Source: Orrella dioscoreae (GTDB lineage Bacteria; Pseudomonadota; Gammaproteobacteria; Burkholderiales; Burkholderiaceae_B). From it: a stretch of DNA of 64,000 nucleotides. The DNA lies in contig NZ_LT907988.1 in the NCBI RefSeq assembly GCF_900089455.2, forward strand, positions 3,162,001-3,226,000. Direction: 5' to 3'. The notes beneath the pieces were generated by a model. It was given only the letters and a program-made list of their open reading frames with translations. It ran no database searches and was not told the origin of the DNA. Positions 25,276 to 36,470 of this stretch are shown piece after piece. Position numbers and translations under genes: made by a program. The stretch's first letter is position 1. The number at the start of each line of letters is the position of its first letter.

Positions 25276-25821
25276 ATGCTCGGACTGGATAAAACCGAAT
25301 ACACGTCCGGCCCGTCCCAGGTGGGCAGGTCGGTGCAGGAACCCTCCCGCGCCGACCTGTTCGACGACCTGGCGCAGATGCTGACGCGCCAGGTCGTCGT
25401 CTACACCGCCGTGAAGCACGCGGCGATGGCAGAGCGCCTGGACCTGCCGATGGACGATTTCCGTGCCCTGAAGCTGGTGATCGAATGCGAAACGCTGGCA
25501 ACGGGACAACTGGCCCACATGCTTGGCATCAGCTCCGGCGGCGCCACGGCACTCATCAACCGGCTGGAGCAACGGGGCCTGGTGGTACGTGACCGCCATC
25601 CCCTGGACCGCCGCATCATCGTGATCCGGCCCGAAGCGCAAGCACGCGAGGCGGTGCTGGAAGTGGTCCAGTCGGTGTCGGATGAGCTGGCGATCATGTC
25701 GGTGCGCTACGACACGCCGGAACTGGAAACCGCCCGCCGCTTCATGGCCGACTGCGTGCGCATGTTCAAGCAGGACACGCAACGCTGGCTGGAAGGGCGG
25801 CCTGAACGCCACGGTAACTGA
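25276..25821 (+). CDS. MarR family transcriptional regulator
   Basis: 181 residues with a winged helix at about 65-130 (TGQLAHMLGISSGGATALINRLEQRGLVVRD, then HPLDRRIIVI). A GTG at 25246 overlaps the lipoprotein stop, but the ATG at 25276 has GGAG eight bases upstream and is preferred. It should be co-transcribed with the repeat lipoprotein and is closed off by a strong terminator, so it may feed back on that operon. The ligand is unknown. Confidence 0.85.
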   Translation: MLGLDKTEYTSGPSQVGRSVQEPSRADLFDDLAQMLTRQVVVYTAVKHAAMAERLDLPMDDFRALKLVIECETLATGQLAHMLGISSGGATALINRLEQRGLVVRDRHPLDRRIIVIRPEAQAREAVLEVVQSVSDELAIMSVRYDTPELETARRFMADCVRMFKQDTQRWLEGRPERHGN

Positions 25822-25864
25822 CGGCGTGAAACCAGGGTCGGCACCTTGCCGGCCCGCTGCGTCG

Positions 25865-25892
25865 GCCCCGGAGAGATCCGGGGCTTTTTTTT
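25865..25892 (+). terminator. intrinsic terminator of the lipoprotein-marR operon
   Basis: GCCCCGG (25865-25871) and CCGGGGC (25878-25884) pair perfectly around six bases, followed by eight Ts (25885-25892). Confidence 0.92.
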
Positions 25893-25959
25893 GTCTGGCG
25901 ATGAGCCCAGCCCGGTACCTCGCTGCACTGCGCCCAAGTCCGCTACGGCAGGTTCATCA

Positions 25960-26484
25960 ATGACGGCCAGCTATTGGGAGATTGGCCGCCGGATCGTCGA
26001 AGCCGAGCAGAAAGGCAGGCGACGGGCCGGTTACGGCGAGCAGTTGATGGCGCGCTTGTCCGCCGACCTGACTGCACGATTTGGGCGTGGGTTCAGCCCG
26101 GACAACCTGCGTTGCCTGGTCATCATCGACCTGAAGCTGGGCAGCCTGACCCATGCTGATGTGGGGCAGATGCATAGGCACTGCAACGATGCCAAGGAGC
26201 ATTGGGCCTACCCGGATGAGAATCCGCCGGTGGGCTTGATCCTGTGCGCAGACAAGGGCCATGCCCTGGCGCGGTATGCCCTGGATGGCTTGCCGACCAA
26301 GGTAATGGCGGCGAACTACCGGACGGTGTTGCCGGATGCCGAGTTGCTGCAAAAAGAACTTGAGAACACGCGGCGCCTGCTCGCATCTGGCGCAACGCTG
26401 TCTCTCAAGGACGACAAGCTGTCGTCAAGCCGAAGGCGCGGCGTGGTTTTTTCTACTCAGGCGCTTGCGCCCTCGCGCGCATAG
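25960..26484 (+). pseudogene. internally deleted DUF1016/YhcG-type PD-(D/E)XK nuclease gene
   Basis: The first about 50 residues (SYWEIGRRIVEAEQKG, then FGRGFSPDNLR) match the N-terminal domain of DUF1016/YhcG proteins. Immediately after, the frame jumps to the C-terminal nuclease domain (IDLKLGSLTHADVGQM, PPVGLILCADKGHA, NYRTVLPD). The normal middle, well over 100 residues and including part of the active site, is missing, with the junction near residue 51. The frame stays open through the junction, so a 174-residue product is possible but unlikely to be active. Its tail overlaps the end of the convergent recombinase gene. Confidence 0.82.
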
Positions 26485-27038
26485 TCATCGAGCGCACGGC
26501 GCAGCGTGCGCGGATGGACGGCATAGGACTCAGCCAGCTCGGAAAGCTCATGCTTGCCATCGCGCATGGCCTCCCAGGCCTTGCGGCACTGGTCGCGCGT
26601 CAGGCTCCGGCGGCGGCCAAGGTGCTTGCCATTGGCACGCGCCACCGCCATGCCCGCCTTGGTGCGCTCGCTGATCAGCGAGCGCTCGAACTGCGCCAGT
26701 GCGGCCATCATGTGGAAAAGCAGCATGCCGCCCGACGTCGTCGTGTCGATGTTTTCCTGCAGCGACACGAAGTGCACGCCTTTCTGCCCCAGCGTGTCGA
26801 TGATGTCGACCAGATAGCGCAATGACCGGCCCAGGCGGTCCAGCCGCCACACGACCAACGTGTCGCCTGGCTTGAGCGCATCCATGACGGCATCCAGGCC
26901 TGGGCGGCTACGCGTGGCGCCCGAAATTCCTTTGTCGGTGTAGATGGGCTTGCAGCAGGCGCGACGCAGCGCGGCAGTCTGCAAATCCAGGTTTTGATCA
27001 TCGGTGGAAACGCGCGCGTAACCGTACTTGCGTGCCAT
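26457..27038 (-). CDS. serine recombinase (resolvase/invertase family)
   Basis: 193 residues from the ATG at 27038 (GAGGACACC upstream). The catalytic Ser is residue 11 in YARVSTDDQ. The resolvase fold continues with GISGATRSRPGLD, VVWRLDRLGRS and LISERTKAGM. The C-terminal helix-turn-helix region (LSELAESYAVHPRTLRRALDD) is present, so the protein is full length. Such enzymes invert, excise or resolve mobile DNA at short crossover sites. Next to a deleted nuclease gene it may be the remainder of a lost element. Confidence 0.9.
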   Translation of the reverse strand: MARKYGYARVSTDDQNLDLQTAALRRACCKPIYTDKGISGATRSRPGLDAVMDALKPGDTLVVWRLDRLGRSLRYLVDIIDTLGQKGVHFVSLQENIDTTTSGGMLLFHMMAALAQFERSLISERTKAGMAVARANGKHLGRRRSLTRDQCRKAWEAMRDGKHELSELAESYAVHPRTLRRALDDYAREGASA

Positions 27039-27493
27039 GGTGTCCTCTGCGGATTGCCTGCCGCGCATGGCGGGCGCGGGCAGGAAGCGATCTTCCTTGA
27101 AAAGGGATCCGGTACGCAGATGGAGAGGAAACCAAACGAGACATGCCCATCACTGCCGCGACACGGAGGTTGCCGCAAGGCGCGCATCATGGGCGTTACA
27201 GGCGGGCGGCGCTATTTTTACCGAGTGAGGGCATGCGCCTTGCAGATGAAGCCAACCAAGTGACGAATGTTGACAAAATGCCTCCTTTTTGTCAATAAAT
27301 GAAACATTCCTTGCGCTTCCTCCCCCGCTCTCTGACGCCCGTCCCCCTGGTCCGGGCTGCAAGGACTTTGACAAATGGGAGGCCTTCTGTCGATGTTGAC
27401 GCCCCGACCCAGACTCCTTCGCCCCCTGCCCCGCCGCGCGCCAAACCACGTGGCAACAGTGGCCGCAAGGCGTCCCCGCGCGCCATTCGCGCC
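27039..27493. other. intergenic region with TTGACAAAA inverted repeat
   Basis: 455 bases with base composition less GC-biased than the genes. TTGACAAAA (27271-27279) and TTTTGTCAA (27288-27296) form a perfect nine-base inverted repeat with an eight-base spacer; a third copy TTGACAAA is at 27368-27375. An open frame starts at 27299 just after it, but codon use up to 27493 is unlike the gene that follows and no ribosome site is seen. Confidence 0.45.
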
Positions 27494-28018
27494 ATGCCCC
27501 GCGACTGCGCCGCCGAAGCCTCCCTCAATAGCCTGCTGGAACGCCGTCACGCGCCGCTCAGCTACCTGAGCGGCCCTGCGCCCTCAGCGCTCCAGTTCGC
27601 CCAGCTCCAGGCAAGCGTGGCGCAACGTGCCGCTGCCACGACGCTGCGGCTGGTGGAGTGCGACGCGCATCTGCGCGCCGTCCTGGACATCGTGCTGGCT
27701 CGGCACGCCTTGCGCGGCCACCATTTTCCCGTGCACAGCCCCCCCTCGACGTCCGAGAGGCATGCGCCGATGCTGCTCGCCCTGATGGCCACCATCGACT
27801 ATCTAAGCGACGTCTCGCCGAAAGAGCAGGCCAAGCAGGCCGGTGCCGCGCTGACGGATCTGCTCATCGCGTCCCATCAATTGGGATATGACACGGCCGT
27901 GCAGGCGGGCCCCTGGTGCATGGACACCACCTTGCGAACGGAAATGGGATTGGCGGCCCGGGAGTTTCCCGCCGCCTTCGTCCATGTGGGACACCGCCAG
28001 GAGGCGGCGTTGCGCTGA
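27494..28018 (+). CDS. possible degenerate nitroreductase-like protein
   Basis: 174 residues from the ATG at 27494; the frame is open from 27299. The end (LLIASHQLGYDTAVQAG, then FPAAFVHVGHR) resembles the C-terminal part of YdjA-type nitroreductases, and SLLERRHAPLSYLSGPAPS resembles their start. The usual FMN-binding Arg/Trp residues after the first helix are not obvious, so it may not bind flavin. It ends before the convergent ABC operon. The family call is tentative, and it could be an unrelated alpha/beta protein. Confidence 0.4.
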   Translation: MPRDCAAEASLNSLLERRHAPLSYLSGPAPSALQFAQLQASVAQRAAATTLRLVECDAHLRAVLDIVLARHALRGHHFPVHSPPSTSERHAPMLLALMATIDYLSDVSPKEQAKQAGAALTDLLIASHQLGYDTAVQAGPWCMDTTLRTEMGLAAREFPAAFVHVGHRQEAALR

Positions 28019-28050
28019 CGCGCAGGCTGGCGGCCGAGGCCACCGCAGCC

Positions 28051-28074
28051 GTGCCGGACGCTCGGATCCGGCAC
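28051..28074. terminator. hairpin between convergent genes
   Basis: GTGCCGGA (28051-28058) and TCCGGCAC (28067-28074) pair perfectly around eight bases, between the convergent stops at 28018 and 28083. There is no T-tract on either side, so termination strength is uncertain. Confidence 0.4.
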
Positions 28075-28082
28075 GGGGGCCA

Positions 28083-29818
<1,736 letters not shown>

Positions 29819-29822
<4 letters not shown>

Positions 29823-31333
29823 CGCGGCGCTCCCGTGGCGGCGGAGGCCGGCGCGGTCACGCCTTGCGCCGGCAGGGCGGCCACCGGCGCGCCCGGCAGG
29901 CCCCGGCCCGGGCGGCCGGCACGGAAGCGCCGGCTGCGCGGATCGAAGGCGTCACGCACGGCATCGGCGAACAGGTTGGCCGACAGCACCAGCGCCACCA
30001 TGAAGACGAAGGCAGTCAGCAGGTTCCACCAGATCATCGGGTCACGCGACATTTCCAGGCGCGCCATGTCGATCATCGAACCAAAGGAATTCATCGTTGG
30101 ATCCACCCCGATCCCCAGGTAGGACAGCACGGCTTCGTACAGCACCAGGCCCGAGAATTCAAGCACGGCGGTGATGAGCACGATGTGCATGACGTTGGGC
30201 AAGAGGTGCCGCAGCATGATGCGGGTGTGCGACACGCCGAAGGCACGCGCGGCCTGGACATATTCCAGCTCGCGCAATTTCAGCGCCTCGGCGCGCAGCA
30301 GCCGGCACAACCCTGCCCAGCCCGTCAGGCCCAGGATGGCGCACAGCAGGAACAGCCGCAGGTCCGCCCGCTCGGCCGAGGTCGGGAACTGGCCCGGGTT
30401 GTTGTCGATGTAGACCTGCATCATGAGCACGCAGGCCGCCACCAGCAGCACGCCAGGGATGGAGGTCAAGGTCGTATAGATGTATTGGATGACGTCGTCT
30501 ACGCGGCCCTTGAAATAGCCCGCCGCAATGCCGAAGACCAACGCGGGCGGCAGCATGGCCAGCGTCGTGAGGCTGCCGATGATGAGCGCCGTGCGGATGC
30601 TCTTCAAGGCCTGCCACAGCACGTCGTTGCCGGTGCGGTCGGTGCCCAGCACGTGATAGCCCGAGGACAGTCCCGCCACCGCCCCCGCCAGCAGGCACAG
30701 GATGGCGAAGGTCAGCCACATGGCGCGCCAGGGCATCGCCGTATCGCCCGTGCGCAGCCGGGTCCAGGCGCCGCGCCAGCCATCGCGGCGCGACAGCCCG
30801 GCCAGCAGCACCAGGCCGCCAGCCAGCGCCAGCGCCGCGCCCCCCGCCAGCCCGCAGGCCAAGCGCATCGATACGTCGCGCGCCCAGCCGTCCTGGTCAT
30901 CGCCCAGGTGCGCGCCGCCGAAACGCAGGCGCGGGAAGTCCCGCACGGGCGGACCGTCACCCTGAAGGGTTTCCTTGGTGAACTGGCGCGTGGCCAGCGG
31001 GGCGGAATAGGTTTTCTCCGCGCGCTGCAAGGTGGTGTATTCCAGCACGGCATCCAGCGCCGACTTCACGATGGGCGCGTAGGCGCGCGGCGCGCCGGCC
31101 GGCGCATCGGCAGCCGGCGGCAGCACGGGCCGGTAATGGATGGAGTCCAGCAACGCCACGCTGGCGAAGGCCGCCAGCACGACGGCGGCGCACATGGCGG
31201 GCACGTCGCGCGCGACACGTGCCCAGCTGGCGCGCAGGTTGGGCGAGCGGCGCACGCGCCAGGCATAGCACAACACCCCCGCCAACAGCAGGAACAGCGC
31301 GGCATCGGTCCAGAGCAGGATGAACATGGGCAT
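29819..31333 (-). CDS. yejE: oligopeptide ABC importer permease (YejE-like, enlarged)
   Basis: 504 residues, much longer than the usual 300-350 for DppC/YejE permeases. An additional N-terminal TM pair encloses a periplasmic stretch of about 110 residues (YRPVLPPAADAPAGAPR, then FPRLRFGGAHLGDD). The C-terminal half is the normal permease with GTDRTGNDVLWQALKSIR and the EAA loop EYVQAARAFGVSHTRIMLRH. It overlaps yejF by four bases and follows yejB after six bases. Confidence 0.9.
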
Positions 31334-31339
31334 GGCGCG

Positions 31340-32317
31340 TTACTCGAAGCGCACGCGCGGATCCGCGAGCGTGTAGGAAATGTCGGCCAGGATCAGCCCC
31401 ACGATGTACAGGCCGGAGCCCAGGAACACCATGGCGCGCACGATCGAGAAATCCTGCGCGTTGATGGCGTCGATGGTGTAGCTGCCCAAGCCCGGAATGC
31501 CGAAGAAGGACTCGGCGATGAGGCTGCCCATGAAGAGCAGCGGAATGGCCGACACCGTGCCGGTCAGGATGGGCAGCATGGCATTGCGCATGACGTGCCG
31601 GAACAGCACCACGCGCTCGGCCAGGCCCTTGGCGCGCGCCGTGCGCACGTAGTCCTTGCCGCTCTCCTCCAGGAACAGCGCGCGATAGAAGCGCGCCTCG
31701 GGCCCAAGCCGGGAAATGATGGCGATGAGCACGGGCAGGGCCAGGAACTTCACCATGTCCAGCCCGCCCGCGAAGCCCGAATACGGCACCAGCCGCAACA
31801 GCTTGGCGAACATCCACTGGCCCGCGATGATGTAGAACAGCCCGGAAATGGACAGCAGGATCACGCACAGCACCACGCCCCAGAAATCCAGGCGCGTGGC
31901 GCGGAAGAACACCAGCGTCAGCGCGAACACCACGCTGGCGAACAGCCCCAGGGCGAAGCTGGGCAGGGCCAGCGCCAGGCTGGGTCCGATGCGGGAGCGG
32001 ATCTCGCGGCCGATGTCGCGCCCGCCATCCGAGGCGCCGAAGTCGCCGCGCAGAAGCGGCAGCGAGCGCGTGGCGAAGATGGTGTCGGTCAGGCGCGCGC
32101 TGCCCTCGGCCTGGGTATTGAAGAAGAGCGGCTTGTCGTAGCCGCGCTCGACCTTCCACTTGTCGATGGCATCCTGGCTGATGCGCTGGCCCCCGATGGA
32201 CAGGCGCGCCATGTCGTCCGGCGTGTTGACGGCGAAGAACAGCAGGAACGTGAAGAGGTTCACGCCGATGAGGATCAGCACGCCGTACAGCAGGCGGCGA
32301 ATGATGTAGGCGCTCAT
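31340..32317 (-). CDS. yejB: oligopeptide ABC importer permease (YejB-like)
   Basis: 325 residues of the DppB/YejB type. The N-terminal TM (YIIRRLLYGVLILIGVNLFTF) is followed by a periplasmic loop of about 80 residues, then five TMs with the EAA motif region KDYVRTARAKGLAERVVLFRHV. The start overlaps the binding-protein stop as ATGA. It pairs with the enlarged YejE-like subunit. Confidence 0.92.
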   Translation of the reverse strand: MSAYIIRRLLYGVLILIGVNLFTFLLFFAVNTPDDMARLSIGGQRISQDAIDKWKVERGYDKPLFFNTQAEGSARLTDTIFATRSLPLLRGDFGASDGGRDIGREIRSRIGPSLALALPSFALGLFASVVFALTLVFFRATRLDFWGVVLCVILLSISGLFYIIAGQWMFAKLLRLVPYSGFAGGLDMVKFLALPVLIAIISRLGPEARFYRALFLEESGKDYVRTARAKGLAERVVLFRHVMRNAMLPILTGTVSAIPLLFMGSLIAESFFGIPGLGSYTIDAINAQDFSIVRAMVFLGSGLYIVGLILADISYTLADPRVRFE

Positions 32318-34563
32318 GCTTTGTCGGCTCCGGATTGTTGCCGCCCGGCGGCATCGCCAAACGCGGTCTGGCGCTCACGGCGTTTCAGGGTGCGCCAGGC
32401 CGGCCAGATGGCCAGCGCCAGCAACAGCGCCAGCAGCGGCAGGGGCCACCACACGGGGGAATTCCATTCGGCCGTGCGCTGGGCCCGCAGGGCCGGGTCC
32501 ACCTTCATGAACTGCAAGGTATTGCGCACCATCTGCGTCGGCTTGGCGTTGCCCACCCACTGGTGATACGCCCCGCCGGACTTCGGGAAGTAGCCGAACA
32601 TCCACGGCGCATCGCGCTGGGTGATGGCGACCATCTTGTGGATCACGGCCTCTTTCTCGGGGCCATCGTCCAGGAAGCGCATCTGCTCGAACAGCGCATC
32701 GAACTCGGGACTGCGATAGTTGGCGGCGTTTTCGCCGCCGCCGTCTGCCTTGGCGTTGGGGCCGTAGAGCAGGAACAGGAAGTTCTCCGCGTCGGGATAG
32801 TCGGCGCCCCAGCCCCACAGGAAGATCTGCGCCACGCCGCGGCGCATCTTGTCCTGGAAACGGTTGTAGTCGGTGGAGCGCACGTCCAGCTGCACGCCCA
32901 TCTGCGCCAGCTTGCGCCGCATCCAGTCGAACTGCGGGCTGGCGCCCATGCCGCCCATCGCATCGTAGTGCAGCACCAGCGGCGCGCCGGTCTTCTCGTC
33001 GCGCCCGCCCGGATAGCCCGCCTCGGCCAGCAGGCGCTTGGCCTCATCGATGGACTTGCGTACCGGCTGGCCGCCCTTCAGGTCGTAGACCTGGCGGTTC
33101 ACACCCTCCGGGCCGCCCTGGTAGCCCAGCACGCCGGGCGGCACCGGCCCCTGGGCCACCTGGCCCTGGCTGTTCTCGAAGATGGCGACGTATTCTTCCC
33201 AGTCGAAGGCGATGCTGATGGCCTGGCGCAGCTTGCGGTTGCGTTCCTGCTGCTCGGGCGTGTCGCCCTGCCCCACCACCGGGTCCTTCCAGTTGAAGCC
33301 CATGTACCAGCTTGCCGTCGCCACCGTGGTCGGCAGTTGCAGGCCGCGCTGGGCATAGAGCTCGGCCTTTTCAGCCGAATCGCCCGAGGCCACCAGGAAA
33401 GCCACGCCGTACTCGCCACGCTCGACCTGGGGAATGTCGTAATAGCCCTGCAGGAACTTGCCCTGCAAGGGAATGGCTTCCTTCTCGATGCTGAAGACCA
33501 CGCGGTCCAGGAAAGGCATGGGCTTGCCGCAATCGTCCAGCAGGCCCGCCTCGCGGTCGCCCGGTTCGCCTTCGCAGGGATACGGTTCGCCGCGGAAATT
33601 GGGGTTGCGCGCCAGCACGTGCCTTTCGTTCTGGCGCGACTCGGCCAGCATGAACGGCCCCGTGCCCACGGGCCAGGTGTTCAGCGACAGATTGCGTTCG
33701 GCCATGCCGGGCTGGCTGTAGAAGCGGTCGGCCTCCCAGGGAATGGGCGCCATGAAGGTCATGGCCAGCCAATACTTGAACTGCGGATACTTCCCGATCA
33801 CGCGGATGCGCAAGGTGTGGTCGTCCAGGGCGCTGACGCCATCGAACCCGCCTTCGCGCAGGTCCAGCCACGGCAGGTCGCGCTGGCCCGCCGGCACGCC
33901 CTTGCGCAGTGCCGCATCGCGGGTGCGCAGCGCCTTGCCGTAATCGCCCATGCCCACGATGTGCTCGGCCATGACGCCATAGATGGGCGACACCACGCGC
34001 GGGCTGGCCAGGCGGCGGATCGCATAGACATAGTCGTGAGCGGTCAGTTCACGCGTGCCGGTGCGCTCGAAATCGGGAATGTCGTAGCGGCCCTCCAGGC
34101 CATCGGGCGGCAAGGGGTAATAGACATGGCCGCCCTGCTCGTCGCGCGCGAACACGGGATGCGGCTGGAACTGGATGCCGGGCCGGATGGGAATGTCGTA
34201 GACGCTTTCGGCGATCTGCTCGCCCGGCGCATCGTCGGGCAAGGGGTTGCCTTGCGCATCGACGTAGCGCGGCGTGGCCAGCGCCGCCGCCGCGCGCGGC
34301 ACCAGTTCATAGGGCCGCTTCAGGTAGTGGTACCCATACAGCGGCTCGTAGATGTTGTAGGTATAGGGCGTCTCGTCGGAGGAATAGGAGCTGGCCGGAT
34401 CGAGATACTTGGGCGAGCGCTGCGTGAAGGCCGAATAAAGCGTGTTCTCGCTTTCGGCGCCGCTCGGATAAGGGCTGTTGATGGGGGTATCCGGCGAGCA
34501 GCCGGCCAATGCCAGCACTGCCGCCCCAAGCCCCGCATACATTGCTTGCGTCCACCGCCGCAT
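32314..34563 (-). CDS. yejA: oligopeptide-binding lipoprotein with C-terminal membrane helix (YejA-like)
   Basis: 749 residues from the ATG at 34563, which has GAGGA upstream; the open frame to 34701 is not needed. The lipobox LAGC puts the lipidated Cys at 22. A family-5 extracellular binding domain fills most of the protein (for example KYLDPASSYSSDETPYTYN and FMLAESRQNERHVLARNP). Unusually, a hydrophobic segment at about 705-723 and a basic tail RTLKRRERQ end the chain, predicting a second membrane anchor with the tail in the cytoplasm. It is first in the operon. Confidence 0.88.
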   Translation of the reverse strand: MRRWTQAMYAGLGAAVLALAGCSPDTPINSPYPSGAESENTLYSAFTQRSPKYLDPASSYSSDETPYTYNIYEPLYGYHYLKRPYELVPRAAAALATPRYVDAQGNPLPDDAPGEQIAESVYDIPIRPGIQFQPHPVFARDEQGGHVYYPLPPDGLEGRYDIPDFERTGTRELTAHDYVYAIRRLASPRVVSPIYGVMAEHIVGMGDYGKALRTRDAALRKGVPAGQRDLPWLDLREGGFDGVSALDDHTLRIRVIGKYPQFKYWLAMTFMAPIPWEADRFYSQPGMAERNLSLNTWPVGTGPFMLAESRQNERHVLARNPNFRGEPYPCEGEPGDREAGLLDDCGKPMPFLDRVVFSIEKEAIPLQGKFLQGYYDIPQVERGEYGVAFLVASGDSAEKAELYAQRGLQLPTTVATASWYMGFNWKDPVVGQGDTPEQQERNRKLRQAISIAFDWEEYVAIFENSQGQVAQGPVPPGVLGYQGGPEGVNRQVYDLKGGQPVRKSIDEAKRLLAEAGYPGGRDEKTGAPLVLHYDAMGGMGASPQFDWMRRKLAQMGVQLDVRSTDYNRFQDKMRRGVAQIFLWGWGADYPDAENFLFLLYGPNAKADGGGENAANYRSPEFDALFEQMRFLDDGPEKEAVIHKMVAITQRDAPWMFGYFPKSGGAYHQWVGNAKPTQMVRNTLQFMKVDPALRAQRTAEWNSPVWWPLPLLALLLALAIWPAWRTLKRRERQTAFGDAAGRQQSGADKA

Positions 34564-34639
34564 CCAGATTCCTCGTCCCGTCAATCGCCCCGGCGGGGCA
34601 AGCATATCGAACCCTAACACGCTGTCCTGCCCCGCAGGT

Positions 34640-35305
34640 TCAGCAATCGCCCCGTTGCCGGCACGCGTAACGCCACGCCCAGGGCTGCTCGGGCTTGGCA
34701 TCGGCCCACAGTCCCCGCCGCGCGTCGCGCGCCGATTGCTCCAGGCCGATCAGCGCGCGATCGCGCAGGTGCTGGTCACGGCCCTGCCGGTTGGCCCAGG
34801 CCATGCCGCTTTCCACCATGCGCCGATTGACCGTCGGGCCGCCTGGCAGTTCCAGGTCGCAGATATCGCGATCGTATTGGTCTTTCTCGAAGCAGCGGGC
34901 GCGCACGTCGCGGCCTGCCACCATGTCCGACAAGGCACGCCGGGACGCCTGGGCATAAGGCTGGCCAGCCTTGCCGTCCTTGCCCGTCTCGGGCGCGTCG
35001 ATGCTGGCCAGGCGGACGCGATGCCGTGCCCCGCCCACCTGCAGCGTGACGGTATCGCCGTCCGCGACAGTGCTGACCTTGCCTTGCAGGACATACTCGC
35101 CCGCGGGCGTCGTGGTGGCCGGGCGATCCTGCCCGGCCGGCGCGCGTGCGCCCGATTCGGGCAGCCAGCCCGGCGGCAGCAGCCAGGCCAGGCCCGCCAG
35201 GGCCAGCGCGCTCAGCAGGCCGACCAGCGCGCGGCGCGGCGCGCGCAGGATGCGGGACAGGTGGAAAGGCTGCGGACCGCGAGCGCCGCGAGGGCGCCGC
35301 CGCAT
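34640..35305 (-). CDS. membrane-anchored staphylococcal-nuclease-like protein
   Basis: 221 residues. One N-terminal TM (about 28-46, LVGLLSALALAGLAWLL) is followed by an SNase domain. The catalytic-type residues are visible in RVRLASIDAPE (Arg, Asp, Glu) and DQYDRDICDLEL, so a calcium-dependent nuclease active outside the cytoplasm is likely. The usual GLWAD ending is present, with a Cys-containing tail. The ATG shares its A with the corA stop (TGATG), so the two genes are coupled. Confidence 0.85.
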   Translation of the reverse strand: MRRRPRGARGPQPFHLSRILRAPRRALVGLLSALALAGLAWLLPPGWLPESGARAPAGQDRPATTTPAGEYVLQGKVSTVADGDTVTLQVGGARHRVRLASIDAPETGKDGKAGQPYAQASRRALSDMVAGRDVRARCFEKDQYDRDICDLELPGGPTVNRRMVESGMAWANRQGRDQHLRDRALIGLEQSARDARRGLWADAKPEQPWAWRYACRQRGDC

Positions 35306-36375
35306 CACAGCCAACCCGCCTTGCGAAAGCCGCGGTAGAGCGCACCGCAGATGCCGAACATCACCGCCATGACCACCGGATAGCCGAAGGTCCATTCCAG
35401 CTCCGGCATGACCTTGAAGTTCATGCCATAGACGCCGGCGATGGCCGTGGGCACGGCCAGGATGGCGGCCCAGGCCGCCAGGCGGCGGGTCGTGTCGGTC
35501 TGCTGGGCCTGGCCGATCATCAGCCCGGCCTCGAAGGCGAAAGCCAGCGCCTCGCGCAGGGAGTTGAAGAGTTCGTCCACGCGCAGCACGCGGTCGGCCA
35601 CTTCACCGTAATAAGGCCGCGACTGCGCGTCGATGGGATGCATCTCGACGCGCGACAGGCGGCGGCAGATCTCGGCCAGCGGCGCGACCAGGGTGTGCGT
35701 GCGCAGCAGGTCACGGCGCAGGCGGTAGAGCTTGCGGATTTCCGTGTTGTTCAGGCCGCGCAGCATCAGCTTCTGCTCGACGGCCTCGACGCCCGCCTCG
35801 AATTGCCGCGCCGCCGCCACATAACGGTCGATCAGCAGGTCCAGCAATTCGGACGCCACGAAATCGGCGCCACGCGCCAGCTGGGCCGGCAGCTTCTCCA
35901 GCCGGCTGCGCACTTCGTGGTGGTTGGCCGTGGCGCCACGGCGCACGGTCAGGAGGAAATCATTGCCAATGAGGAGCTGTGTCTCGCCGAAGGCCGGGCG
36001 GTCTCCCGCCACTTCGACAGTGATGGCCACGACCAGCACCTCGGAGCCGAAATCCAGAATCTTGGGACGCCGGTGCGGCGCCTGCAGTTCCTCGATGACC
36101 TGGGGCGCCAGGCCAAGCTGGCCGGCGGCCAGCGCCAGGGTCTCGGGAGTGGGATCCTTCAGCCCGACCCACAGCAGGCCGTCGCGCCTGCCCAGGTGGG
36201 CGCCGAGTTCGGCGAGCGGCACCTCGACCTTGTCGCGGCCCTGGGTGTAGGCGGCCGAGGCGATGACTTCAGGCCCCGGGGCGGGCACCGGAGGCGCCAT
36301 CGTGTCGGCGTCGGGCTCGGACAGCGCGTTCGCGGCGGCGTCGCGCAGGGATTCTGTTCGGGGCTTCGCAGCCAT
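35305..36375 (-). CDS. corA: CorA-type magnesium/cobalt transporter
   Basis: 356 residues from the ATG at 36375 (AGGAGACACGC upstream). A large soluble domain with long helices (about 1-290) leads to two C-terminal TMs. The signature GMN at residues 317-319 ends the first TM, so the selectivity loop is intact (GMNFKVMPELEW). The protein should form a pentameric divalent-cation channel in the inner membrane. It is translationally coupled to the nuclease-like gene. Confidence 0.94.
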   Translation of the reverse strand: MAAKPRTESLRDAAANALSEPDADTMAPPVPAPGPEVIASAAYTQGRDKVEVPLAELGAHLGRRDGLLWVGLKDPTPETLALAAGQLGLAPQVIEELQAPHRRPKILDFGSEVLVVAITVEVAGDRPAFGETQLLIGNDFLLTVRRGATANHHEVRSRLEKLPAQLARGADFVASELLDLLIDRYVAAARQFEAGVEAVEQKLMLRGLNNTEIRKLYRLRRDLLRTHTLVAPLAEICRRLSRVEMHPIDAQSRPYYGEVADRVLRVDELFNSLREALAFAFEAGLMIGQAQQTDTTRRLAAWAAILAVPTAIAGVYGMNFKVMPELEWTFGYPVVMAVMFGICGALYRGFRKAGWL

Positions 36376-36470
36376 GCGTGTCTCCTGCCGCGCCAATCTC
36401 GGCAGCTCGCGGCCTGCCGGGGATGATAGCACCCGCTATCCGCGCAAATCCCCGGCTGGCGCGGGCTGGG

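Noticed and set aside
25246-25276. GTG start for the MarR gene overlapping the lipoprotein stop
   Set aside because: The ATG at 25276 has a proper ribosome site; the GTG would only add ten charged residues.
27299-27493. Upstream extension of the nitroreductase-like gene
   Set aside because: No ribosome site at 27299 and codon use unlike the following part; better read as intergenic DNA.
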